A stretch of DNA of 64,000 bases from an uncultured Duodenibacillus sp. (GCA_944390745.1 CALXQK010000016.1:1-64000), one strand, 5' to 3'. Counted from the first letter of the stretch, positions 36,401-44,896 are shown. The notes: a model not told the origin generated them from the letters alone. A program made the numbers and translations.

Positions 36401-36959
36401 CATGCCTCATAAAAGTATTTTCAGATGTCTGACTTTCGATTTGACTTCGAATTAAGGCAAGAGATCAGGAACCCGAAAGCACGAGAAAGAGCCGATTTAT
36501 TTGAATGTGTGAGACACAATCAAAAATTTAGGGAGCCCTGATCCAACATCGGTTCCTCGAGCCCGTGAGCGAACAGGTCGAAAGTCCTCAAGCATCCTGG
36601 GAGAATGCAGGCAAGAGTCATAGACGAAGCCTAAAAGCCATCAAGGGGTAAATCCCAGAGGATTAAAGGAAATTGGGACGCAGCGTGCGTCGTGCTTAAA
36701 TTTTGAGCAACCGTTGGATTCTCGCAAAAAATCCGTCATCTATTAAAACGGGGATATAACAGTAATCACTGCTATAGCAATTGTTATCCTTTTATACAAT
36801 TACAATTGCAGTCGTTTAGAGCCGTACTCGCCCTCTCAGAAAGTGTAAAGCCCTCGGATTTTTCATCATTTCAGCTGGAGCTTTCGTTGATTTCAAAACA
36901 GTGACATAATTAACATAATCGTAATTGTTATATCCGTTAATCATTGTGATTCGAATGCT
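36401..36959. other. AT-rich intergenic region upstream of hipB
   Basis: No gene is supported. The region is clearly AT-richer than its surroundings. Its right part holds repeated operator-like words: GGATATAAC (36752-36760), AATTGTTATCC (36779-36789) and AATTGTTATATCC (36923-36935), the first and last being inverted 9-bp copies. AACATAATCGTAATTGTTAT (36912-36931) resembles the dyad at 30021-30044. These are plausible HipB sites. Confidence 0.5.
36912..36935. promoter_or_regulatory. Candidate HipB operator
   Basis: AATTGTTATATCC ends 25 bases before ATG 36960 and repeats words found at 36752-36760 (inverted GGATATAAC) and 36779-36789. Such spaced ATCC/GGAT half-sites are typical for HipB-like repressors that control their own operon. 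Confidence 0.4.
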
Positions 36960-37292
36960 ATGAGACCATCCCTTGCCGTTGAAGAATCCCTGCAAGCACT
37001 TGGCTACAACCTCAAGGTCGCCCGTTTGAAGCGTCGCCTCCCCCAGGCTGAGCTCTCTGAGCGAGCAGGGATTGGTCTGTCGACTTTGGTCAAGATAGAA
37101 AAAGGCGATTGCGGCGTGGCCATCGGCGCCGTCGCCTCCGTCATCCAGGCGCTCGGTCTGGGAACGCCGTTTGAAGAAATTGCGCGCATCGATCCCCTGG
37201 GCCAGGCGCTCGAGGGCGAAACGCTGCCCAAGCGGATCCGCACCTCGAAAAAGGCTTCTGCCGGCGCAAATTCATCGTCTTCAAATTTCTAA
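36960..37292 (+). CDS. HipB-like helix-turn-helix antitoxin/repressor
   Basis: A 110-residue Xre/Cro-type protein. The helix-turn-helix spans about residues 15-70: LGYNLKVARLKRRLPQAELSE, RAGIGLSTLVKIEKGDCGV, AIGAVASVIQALGLGTPFEE. The basic Ser-rich C-terminus (KRIRTSKKASAG) is disordered. It precedes hipA by 11 bases, the standard antitoxin-toxin order, and likely represses the pair from the upstream operators. The start ATG 36960 lacks a clear ribosome site. Confidence 0.88.
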   Translation: MRPSLAVEESLQALGYNLKVARLKRRLPQAELSERAGIGLSTLVKIEKGDCGVAIGAVASVIQALGLGTPFEEIARIDPLGQALEGETLPKRIRTSKKASAGANSSSSNF

Positions 37293-37303
37293 GGGTTTCT
37301 ACG

Positions 37304-38656
37304 ATGCCCCGCATCTGTCCTGTCGACATTCTCTCGGGCGCCGGCTCCGTTCGGGTGGGCGAGCTCGTCTTCGCCGATGACCTCAATGAGCCCTCGCGGT
37401 CAGCCCCCGCCATGGCTTTTCAGTATGACGACCAGTGGCTTCGGCACGGATTCTCTCTTGGCGCGGACCTTCCCCTCGTCTCAGGCATTCAGCGGCCGCT
37501 TGCTGATCCTTCCGAGGGCGATCCAGTCTTGAGAAGCCGCGGCGCGCGCTTTGGTTTTGTCTGCGATCACGCGCCAGGTGCCTGGGTTGGACGTCTTTTT
37601 GAGCTGGCCCGCGCTCCAACCGCCTACAAGGCCGCCAGAGGCGGTCGTTTGCAGGCGCAAATAAATGACCTCAAAGTCAACTCAAGCGGGCTCGGAGACG
37701 CTGCAGGCGATTTATGGGCGGCGTCCGGGCACCTCGGGCACCGGTTTTCGGCCCTGTCCCTTCCCCTAACCCTCGGAAATCAAAGGGAATTTTCCCTTCC
37801 GCTGCTGCCTTCAAAAAAGCCCCGGGAAACGGCTCAGAAGGTCCGCGAGATCGCAGCCGCCTTTGAATCGCTCGCGGCGGGCCGGGCGTTTCGCGATCCG
37901 CGGGAGCTGAAACTGCTTCAAAACTGTGCGGTTGACATCGGCGGGCGCACGCCCAAGGCGCTGGTGAAGCTTGATTCCCCGGGCGAACGCGTTCTGCGGC
38001 TTGCCCCGCCCGGAATGCCCTTCAATCCCTTCCTTGTGACTGCTCTAGCCCGGGTCCTCGCGAGCCGCTGCGCAATCGAAGTCGTCGGCGCCGTTCTCGT
38101 TGGAAGCCTCGGCGAGCTTGAGGAGCGCTTTGACCGTGATTGCGAGGGGCGCCCGATCCTGGCGCTTTCTGCGGCAACGCTCGTGCGCCGCCGCAGGGCG
38201 ACTCGCGCAGCGCCGCTTTCGCCAGCTGCCGGCTGGCTTGATGTCGCAGACATCCTCAACCGCGAGGGCGCGCAGACCTCCCGAGACCTCGAGGAGCTCT
38301 TCAAGCGCCTTCTTTTCAACTCCCTCATCGGCAACTCCCGCGACCGGATCGACCAGATCTGGTTTACGCGGGTCTCGGGCGGCTGGAAGCTTCTGCCGAT
38401 GTATGAGCCCACTGCCTCTGCAGCTCCCGCTGCCGGCGCTCCGAGACAACTCTCCACCCCGCTTCGCGGCGCTGCGCGCGCCGTGTCTGCCGATGCGGTC
38501 GTCGCCGCCGCCCGCTACTTCGGCGTCAAGCCCGCACAGGCCAAGGCGCTGCGTTTAGAATTCATGCGGACAATTTCAGACTGGCGGCGCGAGGCCGAGG
38601 CCCTTGGGGCTGACTTCTTTGCCCTCAATGCCATGGCGCCCATCTTTACTCTCTAG
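37304..38656 (+). CDS. HipA-like kinase homologue with altered catalytic residues
   Basis: A 450-residue member of the HipA Ser/Thr kinase family. Landmarks: an N-terminal domain with ARFGFVCDHAPGAWVGRLFE, the ATP-site block DIGGRTPKALVKL (about 211-223, normally S-x-G-G-A-x-P-K), RFDRDCEGRPI (about 275), and LFKRLLFNSLIGNSRDRID (332-350). The family norm at this last site is N-T-D-D-H; here it reads N344-S-R-D-R348, replacing the catalytic Asp and the following His. The later metal-binding P-x-Y-D is P-M-Y-E (365-368). Kinase activity is therefore doubtful; it may be a decoy or regulatory pseudokinase. It is linked to hipB by 11 bases. Confidence 0.85.
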   Translation: MPRICPVDILSGAGSVRVGELVFADDLNEPSRSAPAMAFQYDDQWLRHGFSLGADLPLVSGIQRPLADPSEGDPVLRSRGARFGFVCDHAPGAWVGRLFELARAPTAYKAARGGRLQAQINDLKVNSSGLGDAAGDLWAASGHLGHRFSALSLPLTLGNQREFSLPLLPSKKPRETAQKVREIAAAFESLAAGRAFRDPRELKLLQNCAVDIGGRTPKALVKLDSPGERVLRLAPPGMPFNPFLVTALARVLASRCAIEVVGAVLVGSLGELEERFDRDCEGRPILALSAATLVRRRRATRAAPLSPAAGWLDVADILNREGAQTSRDLEELFKRLLFNSLIGNSRDRIDQIWFTRVSGGWKLLPMYEPTASAAPAAGAPRQLSTPLRGAARAVSADAVVAAARYFGVKPAQAKALRLEFMRTISDWRREAEALGADFFALNAMAPIFTL

Positions 38657-38704
38657 GCGCGCCGCCCCTTGAATGTTCATTCCCGCCTGCTGGCCCCAGG
38701 CTTG

Positions 38705-38739
38705 AAGTATTTTCTGGATTTCAATTTTTAAAAATACTT
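38705..38739. repeat. Inverted repeat between hipA and the dCMP deaminase
   Basis: AAGTATTTT (38705-38713) and AAAATACTT (38731-38739) are perfect 9-bp arms with a 17-base AT-rich spacer, followed by TTCCCC. It may be a weak terminator of hipBA or an operator for the deaminase. Confidence 0.45.
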
Positions 38740-38778
38740 TTCCCCGTCGAGGCCGGCACAACAAAGGAGATCCCGTTC

Positions 38779-39195
38779 ATGGACGTCAGGAAGGACAACG
38801 CGATGTACATGCAGATTGCCCTAATTGCGGCGCAAAGGAGTTATGCCCAGCGCCTGAAGGTGGGCTGCGTCATCGTCAAGAACAACTCGATCATCAGCTT
38901 CGGCTGGAACGGGATGCCCACGGGGTACGACAATTGCTGCGAGATGGAGGTTGACGGCAAGCTCGTCACCCGCCCCGAGGTGCAGCACGCCGAGCTCAAT
39001 GCCATCGCCAAGCTTGCCTACAACGGCTACTCCAGCAAGGGCGCAAGCATCTTCATCACGCACAGTCCCTGCATTCACTGCGCGCTGCTCATTCAAAAGT
39101 GCGGGATCGAGGCGGTCTACTACCATGACCTCTACCGCGATGATGCGGGCATCACGTTTCTAAAGAACGCCGGCATCCATGTCGAGAAGCTCTAG
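38779..39195 (+). CDS. Deoxycytidylate (dCMP) deaminase
   Basis: A 138-residue zinc deaminase that converts dCMP to dUMP for dTMP synthesis. The zinc-binding motifs are present: HAELNAIAKLA (about residues 74-84, His ligand and catalytic Glu) and HSPCIHCALLIQKCGI (about 98-113, two Cys ligands). Glycine-rich NGMPTGYDNC near residue 44 fits substrate binding. It resembles the ComEB/dCMP deaminase group. ATG 38779 follows a strong AAAGGAGA site. The downstream gene starts inside its last codons. Confidence 0.93.
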   Translation: MDVRKDNAMYMQIALIAAQRSYAQRLKVGCVIVKNNSIISFGWNGMPTGYDNCCEMEVDGKLVTRPEVQHAELNAIAKLAYNGYSSKGASIFITHSPCIHCALLIQKCGIEAVYYHDLYRDDAGITFLKNAGIHVEKL

Positions 39196-39955
39196 GCCGC
39201 ACGCCGCTCTCTTTATTCTTGAGGCGCCCGAGGGCCTGCCCTGTCTGCTCGCGGGCGACCTCCCGCTCAAGGCCGGAGATCGCGCGCGGCTTGTCTCCTG
39301 CGGCATTGCGCCCGAGGCGCTCGATCGCGTCGAAACCTTTCAAAGCGCCAAGCGCCGCCGCGAGTTTCTCTGGGGGCGGCTGTTGCTTGCGCGCGCGCTT
39401 AAGTTCTGGGGGCCTGATCTTCAGATTCGGGAACGAGCGCCCCTGACGCCGGCTGTGGTTGACGACGCCGGCGTCGTGCAGGGCTGCGCGAGCATCTCGC
39501 ACACCCAGGGGCTTGTTGCCGTCATGCTCTCAGCCTCGAACTGCGCCGTTGATCTTGAGGTCATGAATCCCGCGCGCGTGCGCCGGGCCCTGGTGGAGCA
39601 CGTCTTCGGCGCAGGCTTCTGGGAGGCGCTTGCAGAAAATCCGACGACAGGCTTTTATGCGCTCTGGGGCCTTTATGAGACAGCCGTCAAGCTCGGGGCG
39701 AGGCTCGAGCTCACCCACGCCGAAAATGGACTTTGCGCCGGGATGCCTCCCCTGACGGAGGCCTATTGCGGCTTTTCACTTCTTGCGCACAACGCTCTCG
39801 CGACGGTTGTCGCTTCATCGCCGTGCCCGGTGCAGCTCATGCGCGCCCGGCCTTGCGCATCAAGCGGCGACATTGCCGGGTTTGAGGCTGCGGGCGCGGC
39901 GCCTCTTGCGCGGCTTGCAGCGTTTCAGCCGGCCAGCCTTTCAATTGAAGGATGA
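39179..39955 (+). CDS. 4'-Phosphopantetheinyl transferase superfamily protein
   Basis: A 258-residue Sfp/AcpT-like enzyme that would move the phosphopantetheine arm of CoA to carrier proteins. Supporting motifs: RREFLWGRLLLARAL (about 61-75, CoA-binding WGR region), ISHTQGLVAVMLSAS followed by AVDLEV (about 102-125; the metal-binding D-x-E) and FYALWGLYETAVKLG (about 158-172, the W-x-x-K/Y-E-A/T motif). The C-terminal third is poorly conserved. The start ATG 39179 overlaps the deaminase by 17 bases, and the 3' end overlaps the convergent ispDF by 15 bases. Family assignment is good; the target carrier is unknown. Confidence 0.8.
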   Translation: MSRSSRPHAALFILEAPEGLPCLLAGDLPLKAGDRARLVSCGIAPEALDRVETFQSAKRRREFLWGRLLLARALKFWGPDLQIRERAPLTPAVVDDAGVVQGCASISHTQGLVAVMLSASNCAVDLEVMNPARVRRALVEHVFGAGFWEALAENPTTGFYALWGLYETAVKLGARLELTHAENGLCAGMPPLTEAYCGFSLLAHNALATVVASSPCPVQLMRARPCASSGDIAGFEAAGAAPLARLAAFQPASLSIEG

Positions 39956-41191
39956 CGCACGCGTGAGCAGCACCACGGCCTGCGTGCTCACGCCCTCCTC
40001 TCGGCCCTCAAAACCCAGCTTTTCATTGGTCTTGGGCTTGATGCTCACGCACTCGGGATCAACCTCGAGAATTTCGGCGATGTTGCGGGCCATCTGCTCG
40101 ACGTGCGGATTGAGCCGGGGCTTTTGCGCCACGACCACGCAGTCAAGATTCATCACGCGCCAGCCCTTTTGCGCGACCTTTTCCCAGGCGGCGGCAAGAA
40201 GCCTTCTGCTGTCGGCACCCTTGTAGGCGGGATCGTTGTCCGGGAAAAGAATTCCGATGTTGCCGCAGCCTGCGGCGCCGAGAACGGCGTCGGTGACGGC
40301 ATGCAGCAGGGCGTCGGCGTCGCTGTGGCCGGCAAGCCCCTTGTCATGGGGTATTTCCACGCCCCCGAGGATGAAGGGACGGCCGGCCTCAAGCCGGTGC
40401 GAGTCGTATCCGATGCCGACGCGAAGCTGCATGCCGGACTCCTTTTGATTCGTGGATGCGCGCAGGTGCTCGCGCGCAAATTCAATGTCCGCCGGTTCGG
40501 TGACCTTGATGTTGGAGGGGTTTGAGCGCACCACCGCCACGGCGTGCCCGGCCTGCACCATGGCGCTTGACTCATCGGTGACCTCCTGGCCGGCGTCGAG
40601 CGCCCTCTCTAGCGCCGCAAGCAGCGTTGTGGCTTCAAAGCACTGCGGCGTTGCAATGCGCCAGAGCCCGTTTCGGTCAATCGACTCGGTGATCATCCCC
40701 GCAGCGTCGGTGCGCTTGACGGTGTCGGGAACCGGGATGGCAAGCACCGCGCCTGCAGCAGAGTGCTCCTTGAGTACCTGCCGCGTGCGGGCAATGAGTG
40801 CCTCAATGTCAGAGGCCGTCACGAGCGGGCGCGCCGCATCGTGCACGAGCACCAGGTCGCGGGGCTTGACAAGTCCCGAGTCAAGGGCGGCGGCAAGCGT
40901 GCCCTTCACCGTGAGCGCGCGCGAGGCGCCGCCCGTACGCAGCACGTGCATGTCCTGAAGGCGCAGCGCATCAACGAAGGCGTCGCCTGCGCTCACCGCG
41001 ATGATGACGCGGCTGCGACCGAGGACGCCGGCCATTTTTCCCGCAGTGACCTCAAGCATCGTGCGGCCGTCGCCGGTGATCTCAAGATACTGCTTGGGCG
41101 CGGCCGACTTCATTCGCGAGCCCACGCCGGCGGCGGGAATGAGCGCAAAGATGTCCGGGGCGCAGGCGGCGCCGTCCTTGTCTTCAGTCAT
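39941..41191 (-). CDS. ispDF: Bifunctional IspD/IspF enzyme of the MEP isoprenoid pathway
   Basis: A fusion of 2-C-methyl-D-erythritol 4-phosphate cytidylyltransferase (residues 1 to about 245) and 2-C-methyl-D-erythritol 2,4-cyclodiphosphate synthase (about 250-416). IspD part: LIPAAGVGSRMKSAAPKQYL and LVHDAARPLVTASDIEALI. IspF part: GIGYDSHRLEAGRPFILGG (zinc Asp and His), GLAGHSDADALLHAVTDAVL, IGILFPDNDP and a final block with KTNEKLGFEGREEGV. The fused arrangement occurs in several proteobacteria, notably alpha and epsilon groups, and is less usual in betaproteobacteria, where separate ispD and ispF are common. A ten-C run lies 36 bases upstream of ATG 41191. Confidence 0.96.
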   Translation of the reverse strand: MTEDKDGAACAPDIFALIPAAGVGSRMKSAAPKQYLEITGDGRTMLEVTAGKMAGVLGRSRVIIAVSAGDAFVDALRLQDMHVLRTGGASRALTVKGTLAAALDSGLVKPRDLVLVHDAARPLVTASDIEALIARTRQVLKEHSAAGAVLAIPVPDTVKRTDAAGMITESIDRNGLWRIATPQCFEATTLLAALERALDAGQEVTDESSAMVQAGHAVAVVRSNPSNIKVTEPADIEFAREHLRASTNQKESGMQLRVGIGYDSHRLEAGRPFILGGVEIPHDKGLAGHSDADALLHAVTDAVLGAAGCGNIGILFPDNDPAYKGADSRRLLAAAWEKVAQKGWRVMNLDCVVVAQKPRLNPHVEQMARNIAEILEVDPECVSIKPKTNEKLGFEGREEGVSTQAVVLLTRASSFN

Positions 41192-41226
41192 GGAAAAAGG
41201 CGGTCCTCTGAAGTGAAAGCGGAAAT

Positions 41227-41236
41227 CCCCCCCCCC
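41227..41236. repeat. Run of ten C upstream of ispDF
   Basis: Ten consecutive C on the plus strand (ten G in the ispDF leader), 36 bases before the ispDF start and downstream of the porin terminator. One of three ten-base G/C runs in the window, all intergenic. Confidence 0.85.
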
Positions 41237-41268
41237 AGGGCGGGAGGTTCGCTTCGGATTCTAAGGCG

Positions 41269-41307
41269 AAAAAAAAGTCCCGCAACGGACAGCACATCCG
41301 GCGGGAC
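41269..41307 (-). terminator. Rho-independent terminator of the porin gene
   Basis: On the minus strand GTCCCGC (41301-41307) pairs with GCGGGAC (41277-41283), followed by TTTTTTTT (41269-41276). It lies 65 bases after the porin stop. Confidence 0.85.
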
Positions 41308-41371
41308 GGGCATTGGGCGGCTGTCGCCTCCCCCGGCGGTGAGACCGTGCGGGGGCGGCGAAGCAAGTCCA

Positions 41372-42544
41372 TTAGAAGCGGTGCTGCAGACCAACCATGG
41401 CCGTGAAGGTGCGCTCCTCGTCGAACTTCTGGCCGTCAGCCTTGGCCCAGGCCTGCTTGTAGCCCAGACCGATGTAGCTCAGCGTGCGCTTGCTGAACGG
41501 GTACTCGTGACCCACGGCAATGTCGAGGTTGCGGTACTTCTCGCCGATTTCCGTGTTGGCCTCCACGTCGCCGTAGTAGACGGCCGCGTAGAGCTTGCCG
41601 CAGGGCAGCGGGAAGGACGCGCCCAGACCGAGCGTGTAGCCGTCGGCATCCGCGTAGGCGTCGTCGTTGGCAGCATCCATCTTGCGGCCCGTGGTCGGGT
41701 CGAAGCGGCGGATCGACGAGTCGTTGAGGAAGAAGCTCTGCGTTTCGTTCTTGCCGTACTGCGCGCCGAAGGTGAGCTTCATGAAGTCGAAGTCGTAGCC
41801 GATGCCGAAGCTCACGGCCATGGCGTCGTCGAGCTGCTGGCGGAAGGCCAGGCCGTCGTTCCACTGCTTGCGCAGGATCGAGTCGAGCACGAGAACCGAG
41901 CTCAGGGGGCCGTTTTCATACGTCAGGCCAAAGCCGATGTAGCGGTTCTTGTCGCGGTCGCCCGGCGTGGCGTCGTCGCTCGGTTCATCCTCATCAACGG
42001 TGTCCGTGCCGAACGAGTACTGGAAGTAGCCCGTAAAGCCGGCCATCTTGGGCGTGGCCAGGGTGAGCATGTTGTCGTAGCGGCTGCGGCCGAACCAGTT
42101 GCTGAGGTCGATGGCGTAGTTCCAGCCGCCGTCGAACGTGTCGCCGATGTACTGGAAGATATCGTAGGTGCCGTTGCCGGAGGTGAGCGAACCCATGCGG
42201 CCCATGCTGATGGTGCCGTAGGGCGTCTCGAGGCTCAGGCGGGCCTCGCGGCCGAAGAGACGGCCGCTCTGGCTGGCCTCGCCGGTGTCGCCGGCAAAGC
42301 CGTTCTCAAGAACGAAGGAGACGGTGTAGCCCGGCGCGAGCTCTTCGGAGCCCGAAAAGCGGAAGCGCGAGCCGAGATGGTTGCCGAAGTCCTCGGTGAA
42401 GGTCTCCTCGGTGCCGCCCCAGAGCGTGTCGGTGTTGTTGTAGGCAAGGCCCGCGTCCACGAGGCCGGAAATCTGCACCTGGGCAGCCAGAGCACCCGTG
42501 GAAGCCACGGCACCGGCAGCCAGCGCAATAAGCGTCTTTTTCAT
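41372..42544 (-). CDS. Gram-negative general porin
   Basis: A complete 390-residue trimeric outer-membrane porin of the betaproteobacterial family. The signal peptide KKTLIALAAGAVASTGALA is cut before AQVQISGLVDAGLAY, a hallmark first strand. Then come SRFRFSGSEELAPGYTVSF, GRLFGREARLSLETPYGTIS and the L3-like region; the protein ends in LQHRF with terminal Phe. ATG 42544 is preferred; a TTG one codon earlier is the alternative. It is probably constitutive and monocistronic with its own terminator. It is a paralogue of the partial porin at the window's left end. Confidence 0.95.
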   Translation of the reverse strand: MKKTLIALAAGAVASTGALAAQVQISGLVDAGLAYNNTDTLWGGTEETFTEDFGNHLGSRFRFSGSEELAPGYTVSFVLENGFAGDTGEASQSGRLFGREARLSLETPYGTISMGRMGSLTSGNGTYDIFQYIGDTFDGGWNYAIDLSNWFGRSRYDNMLTLATPKMAGFTGYFQYSFGTDTVDEDEPSDDATPGDRDKNRYIGFGLTYENGPLSSVLVLDSILRKQWNDGLAFRQQLDDAMAVSFGIGYDFDFMKLTFGAQYGKNETQSFFLNDSSIRRFDPTTGRKMDAANDDAYADADGYTLGLGASFPLPCGKLYAAVYYGDVEANTEIGEKYRNLDIAVGHEYPFSKRTLSYIGLGYKQAWAKADGQKFDEERTFTAMVGLQHRF

Positions 42545-43225
42545 CAAATGTTCGGCGCGAAGGGCCCCGGCAATGCTGCAGGGAAAAAGCGCCGCCTCCT
42601 TTTCTCTTTTATTTGGTTGAAGTCTCTGTGCCCTCTAGATGCGTGCTCTTCCTCCACGCGCGCCTTGTTGAGCGCGCATGCATGCGGCACAGGGCGGCTC
42701 ATTTTGCACAAACCCACCGGAAAGATTCAAGTTTTCCCTAAAGGAAAAAAATGACAAAACGCATGTCATGCTTCCCCGAAAGCGGCTGCGGCGATGCAAG
42801 AATTCCTGTAGAACCGCAGAAAATCTCGGTTTTTTGCCCAATTCCGTGCGTGTGGAGCGCATCTGAGGTGTCACCAAATGCACAACAGAGTTTTGCCCCT
42901 GGACTGACTCAACAGGCGGCCGGGTGGATGAAACGCCATGCGCTGCAGCAGGCTGGATTCTAACCAGGGGCGCCTTGAGCTTCGCAGCCGAGTTCGGTCA
43001 ACCTCGCCCCCTGAGGCGTGAGGCTGCCGCCATGGCGGCAGCCGGCGGAATCAACCCAGATCCCGGCGCCCGCCACCTTTTCTTAACTTGAATCCATTGG
43101 CGTGCGCACATGCTGAGCAGCCATGAAAAACGCCGCGACGGCATGACTGCCATCGCGGCTCGGATGGATTCTTGCGGCCGCAGAACGGTTGCTCAGGTGG
43201 TGCGGCCGCGTGGGTCCCCTCTGTC
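42545..43225. other. Intergenic region upstream of the porin
   Basis: 681 bases with no gene I can support. Around 42732-42769 two inverted repeats lie back to back: TTTTCC-CTAAA-GGAAAA (42732-42748) and ATGACA-AAACGCA-TGTCAT (42751-42769), which could be regulator sites for the porin. A terminator for the next minus-strand gene is at 43125-43160. Confidence 0.45.
43125..43160 (-). terminator. Terminator of the PNPOx-like pseudogene
   Basis: On the minus strand GCCGCGATGGCAG...CTGCC(G)TCGCGGC forms a stem (43153-43159 with 43132-43138 plus inner pairs) followed by GTTTTTC. It lies 66 bases after the pseudogene stop. Confidence 0.7.
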
Positions 43226-43861
43226 CTATGACTTGCTCTGCGGACGCTGACGACCAAAGAAAGCAGGATACGCCGCGTCCTTGGCCTTGCCCGAGATGGA
43301 ACGGATCTTGACCTCGTAAACGCCCGTCACAGCCTCGATCTTCAACTCTCTGTCGGCGACAGCCTTTTTGCTGTCCTGAGTTGGAGCATGCCGAGCCATG
43401 AGCATTTTCATGAGATGCATTTTTTCGGCCTTGTCCTTCACCTCGACAACATCTCCAGCCACAATGACCGAGACGTAGTCAACATCCATTCCCGCCTCGT
43501 CCGTTTTTGCATAGCCGATGAAGCACAGCGAAACCCGCGGGTTCTGGCGCATGTTCGTTGCCTTGCGGCCGGTGCCGGCTCCCATTCCATGGAAGAACAG
43601 ACGACCGTCCGCCATGAACGGAGAAACAGGGACGGCATAGGGCTCTCCAGAGGCGTCAGCCGTTCCAAGCACGGCATGATGCACCCGCTAGATCACCTCA
43701 AATCATTCCTCCCTTGTGAGCGCCAGGTTTGGGCGGCGCATCGGCATGTCGCGGGTGGTCTGGGGCTTGACGTCGGCAGCCGCGGAAATGCCGCTGACCA
43801 TGAGTCCAGCCATTGCCGCAGCGCTCGTTGTGATCATGCTGCGTCGAGATAGGCCTTTCAT
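43226..43861 (-). pseudogene. Exported pyridoxamine-phosphate-oxidase-like protein with two in-frame stops
   Basis: One continuous reading frame from ATG 43861 encodes a signal peptide (MKGLSRRSMITTSAAAMAG, Tat-like), a short linker and a split-barrel flavin-binding domain of the PNPOx type (HHAVLGTADASGEPYAVPVS, GRLFFHGMGAG, RVSLCFIGYAKTD). The frame is interrupted by TGA at 43703-43705 and TAG at 43688-43690, five codons apart, in ...LTREE*FEVI*RVHHAV. Only the distal part (from GTG 43684, 152 residues) can be translated without read-through, and it would lack the signal peptide. A purine-rich GGGAGG/GAGGTG region near the stops could support re-initiation. The ATG 43861 has GAGAGG upstream. 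The neighbouring AraC gene is broken too. Confidence 0.8.
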
Positions 43862-43935
43862 TTTTCCTCTCCTTCAAAGAGTAGCCTTGGATGCTACGAT
43901 GCGAGCGATTCTAGGATTTGGGCTCTGTCCCAACG

Positions 43936-44761
43936 ATGGAGATGAACGGCCGGCCTTGCCGGAATAAAACAACTGCTGTTCCTTTTCAGAGCAAGAAAGC
44001 CATGGGCATCGTTGCGGCAAAAACGGACAAAACTTTTCTTTTGACAAGGCGGTCCGATCCGGAGCAGACGGCAGAGCAGAACATCGCCGGCAGCAGAACA
44101 CACCAGATTGGCGCAGGCTGCGCCATGCTGTGCAACCCGGCTCAGAGTCTGCTGCTGAAGACAGGCAAGGACACGGTTTTCGGATCAATCCTTGTGGCCA
44201 CCAACTGGTTTCATGAAAACTGCGGACTTCTTTCCGACCATTTTGCAGGGGTTGTCATTGACAGCGCCATGCCGCAATCACGGATGTTTCTTTCCGCGGC
44301 TGAGGCATTTTTTTCCAATCTGGACGCCATTGACCCCTCTGAATCGTAGTCTTACCTGGAGGGCTTGTGCCGGTTCCTGAAGCCTTTGTTTTCAAAGGTT
44401 TTTACTGTCAGAGAGTCAGTATTCGGCGGCAAAAAGGACTTTTTGCGCGCGTGCGCGGTCGAAGCCATGCTTCGGCATATTGACGATCCCGGGGCAGACC
44501 TGTCGGTCATCGCCGAAGAAGTCGGAATCTCGACCAGATATCTCGGAGAACTCTTTCGCGAACTGGGCGCAACGCCGCCACGAGAAGTGGACGGAGCTTC
44601 GGCTGGAGCGGGCATCGACTCAGCTGCGCACGGAATCATTTGCAGAGAAAACCATTGCGGACATCGCTGCTCTCAACGGGTTTGTGAACGTTACTCACTT
44701 TGGAAGACTCTTCAAGAAGAGATACCGCATGACTCCAGGGCAGTGGCGCTGCAGGCCGTAG
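43936..44761 (+). pseudogene. AraC/XylS-family regulator, broken
   Basis: The N-terminal region (AGCAMLCNPAQSLLLKTGKD, SRMFLSAAEAFFSNLDAI) fits an AraC-binding-like domain and is ended by TAG at 44347-44349. The same frame continues with SVIAEEVGISTRYLGELFREL, the first helix-turn-helix, until about 44575. The second helix-turn-helix (KTIADIAALNGFVNVTHFGR, LFKKRYRMTPGQW) is in the next frame, implying a one-base insertion in CCGCC near 44577. So there are one nonsense and one frameshift mutation. It is divergent from the PNPOx-like pseudogene, which it probably once regulated. The start is uncertain (43936, 43942 or 44002). Confidence 0.75.
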
Positions 44762-44896
44762 GCTTAGACCCCGCCTGCCGAATCAGAACAAAAAAGTGCC
44801 TGAATCGGCGAGTGCCGACAGTTTCCTTCAAACCCGGGAACAACACCCGCCAGCCCCTGCCTCGGCACTCCCAGTGCGGCAGCGGGCCGTGTCCCA

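Noticed and set aside
40763..42754. 663-codon open frame spanning ispDF and the porin on the plus strand
   Set aside because: Antisense shadow of two well-supported genes; no ribosome site or motif.
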